This document shows, piece by piece, positions 1 through 12,007 of a DNA stretch of 64,000 bases. Origin of the DNA: Rhabdophis nuchalis. Its lineage: Eukaryota > Chordata > Lepidosauria > Squamata > Natricidae. The notes below the pieces were generated by a model. That model saw nothing but the letters and a program-made list of their open reading frames with translations, was not told the DNA's origin and did no database searches. Where the stretch lies: contig CM077644.1 in NCBI GenBank assembly GCA_039707465.1, positions 196,885,962 through 196,949,961 of the forward strand, in the 5' to 3' direction. Each line of letters begins with the position of its first letter. The stretch's first letter is position 1. Both the position numbers and the translations under genes were made by a program.

Positions 1-2420
1 TTTAGTCTCCATGCCTTTTATCATATTAGTGCTCTTCTTTTCACTTCTTCCTTTAAGTATTTTAAAGGCAAAATATAGAAACTTGCAAAAAAAATATTTG
101 GAATGTCCCCATATAAATTAGTTAAATATTCCATATACATTCTGTAGCTTACATATGTAGACACTGATTTAACTGTGAACAATATCAAGGAAGTTCTCTG
201 CACAAGATTTGTTAGCTTGAAATAGAAGTACAAGTGTTCTTACTTGCAATTAAGTATATACTTAATAGTATCCTGAAAGGGGGGGGGGTCTTCTAAAAAT
301 TGTATAATAATTTTTTTCTCTTCTTGCTTAGTTGTGCAATTAAAAAATACAAATGAATTTAATTAAAAATTCACCATGTTCATCAGAGGTATGTTGAAAA
401 TTTAAGATTACAGGTACTTTAAAAACAAACGGGCAGAATAGTTGGAAACAGATCAAATTACATGGAATTATGATTTTATCACACACAATTTATAGGAAAA
501 TTCATATTTCATAAGCAACACAAAAATTAAAATTCCCAAAAATTCATTTATAATTTGCTAAACCAAACATCTTCCTGATGTATATTTTTGTAACAGTTAA
601 TAGTTAAAAATCGATCATTGTTTGGGAAATTGCTCTTCACATTCCCTAACATATGGTTGTTTGTCTCATTCTGTCGGTGTACAGATGCAACAATTAGTTG
701 CAGTAGATCATAATGTACATATTTGAATTACATGCTGTAATTGTTTATTTTTTAACTGAGTAAATTGTAACAGATGGAAAAACAATGCCTGCTTGTCTAG
801 CCTGGTTTATTTCAAATAATTCTACTCTAGGTAAAAAGGCTTCCAGAACAGCTTACAAAGTTCAGTATAATTCCTATCATCAATGTAATGAATTGATGCA
901 TTTGGGGCATGACACTAGTAATTCAGACAGGAGGAAAGTCCTGTGGCACATGTCAGTCTCTGTTCACATAATGTTGGCTATATCCCAGCCTTTCGTCAGA
1001 CTACAGTATAAAATATGCAAATAACAGTTTCATTGTATTTCATTTAAAGAAAAAAGCCCACATAGAAATACATCTGTGCATTTCCCCCTGGTATGCTTCT
1101 TATTGGTGAATATTTTGAAAGGTAACTTATGCTGCTAAATGTGAAGAGTTCTGAAAACTACTTGAGGAGAAAGTCTTTTTTCAAACCCTTAGGACTATAC
1201 ATTTTTATTTGCATTTCCATCACTTTAATTACTGTTTAAAGAGTTCCCGGGATGATTACATTCAACTATGTTCAAGACATTTCATCCCATTCTTTATATA
1301 GAGGAGTGCTAATTAATGTTACGAGCTTTATTATTCTGCAGTAGTTGCAATTAAGGTGCAGCTGGCCAGCGACATCTTATCTTGGGATATGAGTTGCAGC
1401 TGTCATTATCTGAAAGCAATTTGATGAGTCAACAGAAGAAATTATGGTGTAAATGTTTATTTGTATGTTTCCGATATCATGGACTCAGTTAACTTCTGAG
1501 TTAACTAGAGGAAAAAAACCCTAAAAGTTCTAACAATTAAGAACCTCTGTAAGAGATTCTGGGACCAGTAGATTATCTCCCAAATAATGCCATTTCATTT
1601 TTGCTTTGTAAAGTGGGTAAAAAAGAAGTGCAGAATAATGTATGGACATGATTATGTTGTTTTAATATACTTCTCCTTTATGACCATATATATTTATATA
1701 AATTAAGCATCTATATTTTTAATATTTCTAGGCTAATTTATTTATGGAAATTAATTATTTATGGAAATTAATAATTTCTCTCTGGTGGAGAAATTTGCTA
1801 TCTAGCATGCTGGTGAAATCAAAATATCTATTAACATAGAAGACACTTACTGAAGCTCTTAAAAAAGCAAACTTGCTGTTGATGCTTCAAACCATTGGGG
1901 TTTTTTTCCAGCTACTTCAGGTTATAATATTAAACTGATTTGTAGCCTTTCCTTGATATTTTCTGCATGTTATTGACTTAAAAAGAATAGCTACATATAA
2001 GACACACACAGAGTTTTTTTTAAAAAATCAAGTTGGGTTTTTTCCTCATCTTCTTCAAAGAATAACTAGAATAGATAGACTGACAGACAGACAGACAGAC
2101 ATTTCTGGAAATTTGTAATAGTTTTTGTTTTTTGCTAGCTCTGGAAGAATATATTTTAAGGTATTTTATAAATAACAATTACGTAGAAATTGTTACATCT
2201 TAAATTTATTTGCCTAAATTAATGCTGATAATTTTAGTAAATTCTATTGGATTTTTATAGATTGTATTTGAATTATAAGATTTGAAGAATTTGCTTAAGA
2301 GATCCAATTAAGACTAATATAATTATATTGCTCCCTTTGTAAGTTATACTGGAATTTTGCTGATTGTATTTGAAAAAAATTGAAAGGATTTTAAGTGGTA
2401 TTATAAATTTATAATAATTA
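1..2420. other. FBXL17 intron, no gene seen
   Basis: AT-rich intron sequence with no recognisable coding exon or full transposon. The only simple repeats noted are a short G-run near 280 and a (GACA)5 array at 2080-2100. The short open frames here are stop-to-stop chance in AT-rich DNA. Confidence 0.6.
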
Positions 2421-4157
2421 CAGCTGTGTGAAAAAGTCCTGTTATGGTTTACAGTTTATGACATTTTTGGGGTAGGCCATTGATTTTAAGATATTTCATG
2501 CTAACTGCTATACAAATATTGTTATATTTAAATAAATACTGGTGGTTTTTAAGTGAAAAGCATAAGCTTTTTGCAATTTGGTGCTGTTTGGATGGGGATT
2601 GTGAATTTTCTTGCATGCTTACAATGCATGCTTGCTATGACTATGAAAACAGATTAACTGATGCATACCCAGTGGCATACTTGTTGGAATTACTAAGGCC
2701 GATGCTAGTGTTTTGTTAACATTTTTATTGTTTGTGGCCCTGAAGAGGACTGTTTAGGTAACCAAACATGGTTACTAATATGAAATTGGCCAGCCCTTAT
2801 TGCTTATCACCAGGCAGCATTGGTTTGACTTAGACTGTACAAGTATTGCACATGACCTTTGGTGACAATGTGGTGCTAGGCTGCAATAATGAATTCAATC
2901 ACCTGCTTGGTCTTCAGATGCTTCTTGCTTATTTCATAACCAGTCTTGGTCCACAAGTTCTCAATTGGATTCAAATCCGGGCTCTGGGCTGGCCAATCCA
3001 GGAGTCGAACACCATGCTTCTTCATCCACTGCTGAATGGACTTGGCTCGCTGACAAGGAGCATTGTCGTCCTGGAAGTAAAAGTCCTTCCCTACAAGTTG
3101 CTGAGCTGAAGGAAGCATGGTCTTTTCCAGGACTTCAAGATACTGCTTGGAATTCATGATTCCCTGCACAATCTGTATCCGATCAATATCAGAAGCAGCG
3201 ATACAGCCCCAGATCTTCACATGCAATGGATGCTTCACAGATTCAGGCAGTACGGCCTAAATTCTTCAGCTGGAAATCTTCTGACATACTTATTGCCCTG
3301 ATTCCCAGTCAAGTAGAAATTGCTCTTGTCACAGAAGATGACCTTGTCCCACTGTTCGTTGGTCCACTTGGCATACTTCTTGGCCCATGCACGTTGACGA
3401 GAGCGGTGAGCCTCTGCAAGCAAAGGTTTACTTCAAGCCATGCAGCCTTTGAGCTCCATGCAAGCTATGCGATGCACTGTGCTTGTGCACACTTTTACTT
3501 GTGCATACGTTTCACCCCAAATACTTGTAAACTGAGATGAGATGACCTTCCTGTCAGCCATCAAAATGTGTTGCATTTTGCCATTTTGTCAACTTTCTTG
3601 GTCTTCCAGAGCAGAGCCTATCATCAATTAAACCAGTTATTTGGTATTTTTCAACCACTCTGCTCACTGTGGTGCGATGACATTTTACTCTCTTGGCTAT
3701 TTCTTTTCAGTAGTAACCCTCTTCATGAAGCACAATGATGTGATGCTGCTGCTCAATACTGGTGAAAGCAAAGGCCTTCATCCTTGCCCACAGCCAGAGC
3801 TAAATTAAATTTCTCCATGCTTTTCATGCCTATTTATAGTCAGAGAGTATGACAACATTGATTGGCTCATAGATTTAGCCTCTGTGTATTTTGATTGGTC
3901 AGCCAAAGCTCATTGCTGATTGGCTACTTTTGATCCTAACATTCTCGAAAATTGAAGTTGTGTTTGTTTTAGCACATAAACTCACTAAAAACCTTTAAAA
4001 GACTTTGGTTATATTAATAAAAATTATGCATCTCAAACCGACTACAGAAATTTTCATCAAAGACTAATTTTGCGTGGTTTCTATGAGTAGAAAGTTGATT
4101 AAACATGTAAATACAGCTTAAAATTGAAAGCATGCAGGATTTTTTCACACAGCTGTG
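2421..4157 (-). mobile_element. Tc1/mariner-type DNA transposon, degenerate
   Basis: Terminal inverted repeats are visible. The left end at 2421 reads CAGCTGTGTGAAAAAGTCCT, and the right end around 4135-4155 is its near-perfect reverse complement (one mismatch over about 20 bases). TA dinucleotides flank both sides (2419-2420 and 4158-4159), as expected for Tc1/mariner target duplication. The right end keeps two extra bases, so the exact terminus is uncertain by 2 bp. A decayed transposase occupies the minus strand inside. Confidence 0.9.
2876..3792 (-). pseudogene. Tc1-like transposase pseudogene
   Basis: Reading the minus strand from about 3792 down to 2876 gives a Tc1 transposase broken by stops and frame changes. 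The N-terminal part carries the DNA-binding helix-turn-helix region (EIAKRVKCHRTTVSRVVEKY near 3690), with an in-frame stop just before it. The middle part (3235-3423) reads AWAKKYAKWTNEQWDKVIFC. The C-terminal part (2876-3238) holds the catalytic hallmark DDNAPCQRA and then WPAQSPDLNPIENLW, the usual spacing of the second D and the final acidic residue of the DDE/D family. At least one stop and two frame shifts separate the parts, so no active transposase can be made. It lies inside the inverted repeats at 2421 and 4157, which confirms the assignment. Confidence 0.9.
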
Positions 4158-5718
4158 TATTTCTGATAAACTTTAATGATTTTTTGCTAATTAGAATTGA
4201 GGTTGTTTTAAAGATTTGTTTGATATTAGAGATCAAGAATGGTTTGTTACATTTTAAGAGGTGGTGATAAGTTTATGCTTGCTGGATAGGAAAGGAAAGT
4301 TCCCTTCTCTTTTCTTGTTCTTTATTTTTTATAGTTTACATTAGTTTTACTTACATTTTGTAATTTCCAATAATTAATAGTCTACTAGTAAAATATACAA
4401 GAACTGGACTATGTATCATGTATAAACAGATAGTAAATAAAAGGAGATAGGTGATTTGGTGGCAGATAAAATCTTCTCTCAATTCATTTTTGCCAAACTA
4501 AGATATTACAAACATAATAAAAAAATATCTAGAATACTGGCAAATAAATAAAAAGTCTAAATAAAAATGTATTAGTGCAATTAAAAATAGTGTCCAAATA
4601 GTGATAAAAATATAAGTAAAGCATTCATTTTTTTCAATAATTATATTTCCTGAGTAATCCATCACTAATAAAAATCAATGTTTAAATAGATTAATAGTCT
4701 AAGAATTAGCTTCAGAGACCATAACATTTATGGAATCTCCTTTCTCTGTTTCAGAAACCTCTGAAACTTGATAATTATTTCAGGAGTTCATCAAAGCTAA
4801 AGAGGTTGAGCTTTAACCGCTGTTTATATAGTAGTTTCTCCTTCAATCCTGTGAAATTAGTTGGTCTGAGAGATAATGGCTAGAACTTCTGTGTCTGAGT
4901 ATGGAGCTTCCTAATCCAATCCATTAACCAAGGTTGTCAATGACAAGTCAGGATTTCATAGAAATGATATAGATAACATATGAGGAGGCAAGCTCCACTT
5001 CTTGTATACTTATGTGTAACATTCCAATGCATGTTGAGAACGGGCACAATCCCTAAAACACTTGTGGATTCTTCCACCTTTATTCTAAGTTATAATTTTG
5101 TCAATAATTGTCACGATGGTGAAATCATATAATAAGTGGTGGAAATGCTATGATATAGAAAGAACATGGTGATTGACATAAAAAAATAACTCAGAAGTAC
5201 CAGAAAGAAATACATAGAAATTAATATTAAGAAAATATTAGAAATCATATTAGAAATGAAGCCACAATTCTTCTTTCTAGGGATAACTCTAAAGCATTTT
5301 TACATACAAAAAACGATCAAAATTATTTACTAAAACATATATTCACGGCTGCGAGAATGAACTTAGCATCACCTTGGAAAAGAGGAACTTTACCAAAGAT
5401 GCCAGACTGGAAAGTAAAACTTGGAGAATAATGGAAAAATTAAGACCATATATTTACAACAGAAGTTTAACCAAATGTAACCACTACATTTTATGCAGCA
5501 AGGCAAAGGTATTTTACGGTGTGATTTTTAAGATGGAAAGAAACTGTGTGACGTTCTTTGTTTATAAATAACATATATCTATCAAAGTAGAACAAACAAA
5601 GTTCAAGAGCAAATATTTATAACGTTTGATATAATAATATTTCTGCATGTATTTATAAAATAAATGCTTGTCTGATTTATGTTTCATTTCTAGTTCTGGC
5701 TTTTCTTATGTTTTTTAG
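4158..5718. other. FBXL17 intron, no gene seen
   Basis: AT-rich intronic DNA leading to the acceptor of the penultimate exon. No repeat family or reading frame is recognised, apart from the pyrimidine-rich acceptor tract just before 5719. Confidence 0.6.
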
Positions 5719-5861
5719 CCCTGATAGCCATTGGAAGATACAGTATGACGATAGAGACAGTTGATGTGGGATGGTGCAAAGAAATCACAGATCAGGGAGC
5801 CACCCAGATTGCTCAAACTAGTAAATCACTCCGATACTTGGGATTGATGAGATGTGATAAG
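5719..5861 (+). CDS. FBXL17: FBXL17 penultimate coding exon (leucine-rich repeats)
   Basis: A 143-bp exon lies between a strong acceptor (pyrimidine-rich tract ending TTTTTTAG at 5718) and a donor GTAAGA at 5862. It starts with the last two bases of an Ala codon, so the upstream intron is phase 1, and it ends on a complete Lys codon, so the downstream intron is phase 0. The frame is open for 47 codons and reads LIAIGRYSMTIETVDVGWCK followed by EITDQGAT and SLRYLGLMRCDK, typical cysteine-containing leucine-rich repeats of an F-box/LRR protein. I recognise this as the C-terminal LRR region of FBXL17. That protein is the substrate adaptor of an SCF ubiquitin ligase, and is known for dimerisation quality control of BTB-domain proteins, which its LRR solenoid embraces. 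The other exons lie upstream of the window. The exon is intact, with no frameshift or stop. Confidence 0.95.
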
Positions 5862-7655
5862 GTAAGAAACATTGTATAAAAACCCAACATCCCCATGTGT
5901 TTTAGAAGCCACATTCTTAAATCTATTCAAGCAAAATAGTAAATGCAAGTTCTGTATGTGATCTTTTGATCCTATCAGTTTAATACTGATTTTACTATGC
6001 TAACATAGTTTTAGATAGTTTCACTTTCTGGATTTTCTAATATCTGACTGGTTATTATATATAATTCATTAACATAATAATCTGTCTAGCTTTAAAATAG
6101 AAGTCTTCAAATATCCCGTCCCCCCAAAAGACTAAAACATATGATTTTGTAAAAGTCATAATTTTTCCTCACATTTCTTGTTCATAAGTTATTGTTTTAA
6201 AAACAAGTATATTTTCTTAAGATGACATAATTGCAATTTAACCATTATATATTATTAAATTTTCCATACGTTATGGGATGTTTCTTGCTTATTCAAAAAT
6301 GCATTAAAATAGTTTTCTCTTTTACTTTTTTTGTACTTTTAAAATCAAAGGGATGAAACTTTTTAAAAATTTCTAACCTAATAAAACCACTATTTTGTTA
6401 CTATGATTTGTTTACTGAGCATATTACTTTATACCTGAATATTTTGTGAATATCATCTGAGAGGAATAATGATAAAAATATCTGCTTAATTCATTGGCTT
6501 TAAGCTAGGTCTTCAATTATCTGATTAATTTTACATATTTTTGTGGGTATGACTAAACTTTACTGTACAATAAAATAAGCTTTTTTTAAAAAAAAAAAGT
6601 CAACGTCTTCCTTGAAGTACTAAAATTTCAGTGACCTTGGTGTTCTAAACAGATTTTACTATGCCATCACTTAAACCATGTATAATCTATATACAGTATT
6701 GTCTGTATTCCTTTAATTGCTTGCTTATGTTTTCCCGACTTGCTACAAAAAGAACTGCATGCTGTGAAGGGAGACAACTTAGCTAACAAGAATAAGAATC
6801 TGTGAGAGTGTTACAGAGCAAGTAGGGAAAACTGTTCTTGATTAATGGGGAAATATATATTGGCTATCTTGATGAGAATGCTGTAAAGTGTGGCATAAGA
6901 GACACCATTGGGGGTCATTTAACTTGCTTGTTAAACCTCTGTGTGCAAGGGAAAGCTGAATAATAGCCATAAAAAGAACAAAATTCAGAAGCTGCATCCT
7001 GAATTTAAAATGTTTTCGATGCAATGTTGGCAGCTTAAGAGCTTCATTCCTCTTTCATAGTCAGAAAATAGAGAACCTTTCTTCCTTAACTTTTCATATT
7101 TCATGCAGAATGTATTTATTTTTCCAACTAACACTTTTAGAACATCATTACAATAATATTTGGCAAGTAGGAAGGGTTATTAAATGCCATTGTGACGAAA
7201 AGATGTTCAACCATGCACTTAGATGAGAAGTACACTTGGGTTCAATTTTTCACCTCTTAACCTTTTACGAAATATTGAATAATGTTGCTATACCAAATTG
7301 ACACTCCCCTTTCTGTGATGTTAACAGGCATGGAAGAAAAACTCATCAACACAATGACTATAAGCAATATGTAGCAAAAGATTCCAATATTCTCTCCAAA
7401 ACATTACTTTATGATATAATCTCCTCGAAGTGTCTTTCATGTACACTTCATATAAATTTAGAATTACTAAATCCTAACTAGTCCAGAGACTTTGCAGAGC
7501 TGGCTAATTAAGCCAGTGTCTGCTTAATTCCATTGATTATATAACTGGTTGTAGGCCACAGATTCCACTAGTGGCTATTGCTATTGATCCACTCTATGAA
7601 AATAATCAGATTAATTGCTTTTTCATCAAGTTCCATTAGTGTAGTTCTTTTGATT

Positions 7656-7656
<1 letters not shown>
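5862..7656. other. FBXL17 last intron, 5' part
   Basis: The intron begins with a canonical GTAAGA donor. The rest is AT-rich with no recognisable coding or transposon sequence. Confidence 0.6.

Positions 7657-7735
<79 letters not shown>
7657..7735. repeat. (AAT)n microsatellite
   Basis: About 26 uninterrupted AAT/TAA units. No LINE tail is recognisable beside it, unlike the AAT arrays at 12.0, 39.9 and 50.4 kb. Confidence 0.95.
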
Positions 7736-8396
7736 CTTCATACAGTTGAAGCAATAACTTAAAGGAACAAAATGGCTTGATAATAATATTAAGTAAATAT
7801 TGTTTATTGTCCTGTCAAGTCATTCTTCCACTAAAGTAGAATAGAAATACTAATCAAGAAAGGTGGATCTAAGAATTGTATACTTTTAGCAGTCTGAATG
7901 AGTAAGGTTTCTAGGATGAAAATATTGCATGACTCCTAGCCTAACTGAGAGTAGTATTCTTAATTCATTAAATAGAAATATGTTTTAAGAAGAACAAAAA
8001 AGGCTGGTTCCGTTAATGAAATAAGTGGAACTTCCCATGTATCCTCAAAATCCAGACTGGGACAGATTTTGAGAATATTGGAGAAAGAAAAGAAAATAAC
8101 ATTTTGTTTCTGAAAAAAAGAAGAACATGACACAAGTAATTGTTAAATTTTTTTGGCTTCCATTAGTGCATACATTCACTGCCTAACACCGCTACATTTA
8201 AATATATATTTATTTTAAATCTTAAAAATAGAAAAGTGGAATTGTCTCAAACAAAGCATCAGCTTGCAACTTCATTAAATAAATAATTCTAGTAGCTTCT
8301 ACAAGCCCCAAATGTAGAAAATACTGTTTAAAGAAAATATTAATTGAATAATGTTTACAATTGTCCCAATGTAATCTAACTAGGCTTGATTTAGAT

Positions 8397-8528
8397 CAGA
8401 GGCGTCAAACTCATGGTCCATGAGCAGGATATGTCACACTGGCCATGCCCAGATCTGGTTTAACAAAGGAGGAAAAAGTTGTGATACATCACATGATGAT
8501 GCCATGATGATACAAGTTTGACATCCCC
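8397..8528. mobile_element. Short hAT-like element, TGTCAAACTC family
   Basis: The left end reads CAGAGGCGTCAAACTCATGG and the right end CAAGTTTGACATCCCC. These form imperfect inverted repeats of the type seen much better at 41171-41630. Flanking 8-mers (ATTTAGAT / ATTTTATC) are only weakly similar, so the target duplication is eroded. The element is internally deleted and non-coding. Confidence 0.65.
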
Positions 8529-11500
8529 ATTTTATCTTTCCCAGCTGCATTAGAATATACATACAGTCTGCATAGGAGAGATGGCTTAATTTTTTCTTTA
8601 AAACGAACTTGAGGGACATCCCATTGGCCTGAATATGTTTAGAATACACTGACATATTTTGTAATATTATAAAAAGGCATAAAGAATTATTAAGAAATAT
8701 CAAATATTAAATAATAATTATGAAGTAATTAAGAATTGTAGTGTAGGTAACATAAAATGTTTCCTCCCATTATGTCAAATAAAAATGGTTTTCACAATAT
8801 TTTTGGCTTAAAAATTGAAATGATAACTTGATTTTTAAGAAAATATGTCTTCTTAAGTATATAGCATTTATTCTCACACACACACACATTTATATGAATA
8901 ACTACAATTTGCAGAAATCAAGTAGCTTCATAATTGATTCCCTGAACTTTTGAAATTGTATATGTAATTGAATATCTGATACTCAAAACTCACACAATCT
9001 TATTAGAAGGCAATTTATGTCAATGCTTTCATCCACTTTAATCCTCTCCATTATGCTGTTTTATTTTAAATTTAGAGCTGCAACATTAGCTTTTTAAAAG
9101 ATAGAATAAAAAAAATTTAAGAAAAAATGTGAAACTGTCTAAAGGTAGTTGCTAAATTAACTAATTAATCCCCATACTCTTAATAAAAATTTTAAAGAGA
9201 AAGAACTTTTCAGTACATATTTAGCTGCATTTATTGCAGCATTAAAATGTTTGTACAAGTTGTTTATCAAGTCTGATGTAGGAGTGCAATAATTACTATT
9301 ACATTTATATAATTTTATTCTAGTGGGCAGTTAGTTATATATACAGGTTGTATTAGTAATGTTCTGTTAATAACTTTTTCCAATTTATTAGTTTAATACT
9401 AGTACAGCATTTGTAGTTTAACATTTCATTCTTACTCAATTTTGTAATATCGGAGCTATACTAGATACTCCTTTCAAACAACAGGGTACCATATGGATCA
9501 GGTGATTGAGCTAGCCACTTGGGAATAAGTTAAGCTGTGAGATAAACCACCCCTTCGTTTATTATTTTGCATACAACCTTCAGTGGTGTCATAAACAGGC
9601 CATAAGCAGAACATGGAAATTACAAACTACTTCACAAGAATAATATATAAGAAATGGGTCTGAGTAAATTCACTTTGACAAAAGTAATGCATCAGTATTC
9701 AGGTAGATGCTAGCCTTGTAAGGTGCTGTCACTTAGTCCATTTTTGTTGTTTTTAATCCATAATTCAAACTGAAGCACATTGTCTGCCTTAACACTTAGA
9801 AAATCCAGGATGCAGATGTTTTTCGGTGACTGTATTATTCAACTACCCCTAAGCCCTCAGCACTGAGGTAATCACTGAAACTCTGTGGAACATCTCAGCT
9901 GAATAGATCAAGTGCCTAGCACTTCACACAGAATGATTTCACAAACCTTTTATTATGTTGTAGCTACAGGCAGGAATTATAATTAGGCCACCTGAGAATG
10001 TTATTCATTCAACTATTAAGTTAAAAAATATACTTAAAAATAATTGAGAAAATAATACTCAGGATATAGTACACATAAACTTGTTAAAACCATTGAAAAG
10101 AAAGGAGATGGACATATGAAAGATTTCTAAACAGTGGAAATCTGAATGGTAGATATAGTGAATTTGATATTTTAAGCATATAAATAGTTCACCAGGATTA
10201 TTTGTTTGTTTGTCAAATTTGTACAGCTGACCATCTCCTTCCTTACCAGACTCTGGGAGAAGCCGTCTCCAAAAATAAAAGTAGCAAAAACAATATAGTG
10301 CCGTATAAAATCATAAAACAAAATTGATATATTGCAATATTAATATTATAATCAGGTTCTGGAATAAGAATATGGTTTGGTTTTGTCTGTGAATTGTACA
10401 ATTTCCATAATTACCACCAGTGCTTTTATCTGATATAGATGGCCAATTATTTTCAAAAAATAATTTATTTTTGTCTTTATGTATCCATTGCTGTCTGTTG
10501 CCACAAGTCCCATAAATTCAGGTTTCTCTAATAGTTCCATAGAAAATAAGATGATATTCATTATTATCTATCAGGTTGTAGGATGGGATAGAGCCAAATC
10601 TTAAAGCTCGCAGTTATGATCCATACACATGACATGCTAATAGATACATTTGCTCTCTGATACTGGATATACAGTATGAGATTCTAGACAAATATAACAA
10701 GAATTTCCAATATTAAATTCTCCCAATGAAGTTTTATTTAGTGTGTCACAACTGCTTGTTGCAATTAGTATTTGGTTTGTTCTGGTTTTTTGCTATGAAA
10801 GAACATCAAATAAGACAACCCACATTCATTCTCTGCACTAACTACTACAATTGCTTCATATTGGTGGTGGAAGCTGGGGATGGAAATTCATATGCATTAC
10901 CTCATTCTAAGAAGGAGTGGGGCAGCCAGTTTTATGTAAAGCACAGAAAATGTTAAATACATTTTTAGACAGTCTAAAAAAGGAAATACAATTAGATCTA
11001 TTGTATTTCAATAGAAACTATTCACTATACTTAAACTTTTCTATTCTTACAAACCATCCTTGATTCCATCACTTATATGCATCACTTCATATATATTGTC
11101 TTTTATTGTTTACAAATTTCATTAATTTTTGAGGATTTCACCATTTAACTATGATTTTTTTCAGTCTTACCTTTCCCCTCTTCCTTAATATATTTTCCCT
11201 CATTTTCTAATTTACTCATCCTATATTACCAAATCATCTTAATGTACTTCTTTTGTACTTGTCATTCACTTTTGCATTCAATCCACATTCATTCAACACC
11301 CATTCATATTTCTTTCTGCTTTATTAGACACACATTTTCTAAGTAGCCTATTCCCACTGCATTCAGCTTTTATTTCTCCTGACATACAAAGTACACAGAA
11401 CAATGTGCTTGTATATACCCATTTTTTGCTTCTTTTGAGAAACATTCCTTGCAGCAGACCAATTACCATTCTGCCAACATTTTTATTTTCATCACAAACA

Positions 11501-12007
11501 CTCTTCATTCTCTCTGCCTCTTTTAATTTAACCATTCTTTGTTGTTCTGACCATGTTCTTTCCAACTTGAGGGGACCTTTTTTCTTTAGAACTTAGAACA
11601 AATGATCACATTCCAGTTCTGCTGAACTCTTATATGATTGTTCTGAAAAAAGAAAGCCTGCAATAAAATAGTAAGGGATCCTGGATAATTTTATTCAACA
11701 AGTATGGCAAGGTTGATGTATATCACCTTTGTAATCCCTTCAATAATTCCCAGCATGGCATATTCCATCACCAGCTTACTCTTCTGGCCACTCCTTTTCT
11801 CCCTTGCTTTTACCAATTAAAATTATTGATGTGCTAGTCCATGTCCCTCTTCCTTACTAAAGTGTCAACAATAAACACAGCAGAGCAGATCCCACTTTCT
11901 AGTGCATGGCCTCCCTCTCTTCAGCTGTTGGTATATATGGATTTTTCCCTCAGTTACACCCCACTGCCAAAACGCTTTAATTTCATGTTTCAACAAAACA
12001 TCCAAAA
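8529..12007. other. Intron, mostly unassigned, with a short L2 tail
   Basis: AT-rich sequence. Around 10198-10330 the motif TTTGTTTGTCAAATTTGTAC, followed by CCATCTCC...GACTCTGGGAGA, resembles the reverse complement of the L2-group tail seen at 50.4 kb, so a 5'-truncated antisense LINE tail is likely there. The open frame at 11293-11565 (minus) has no family I can name. Confidence 0.45.

Noticed and set aside
11293..11565. 90-codon minus-strand frame with many charged residues
   Set aside because: It looks faintly like a LINE linker region, but no diagnostic motif is present, so no element is called.
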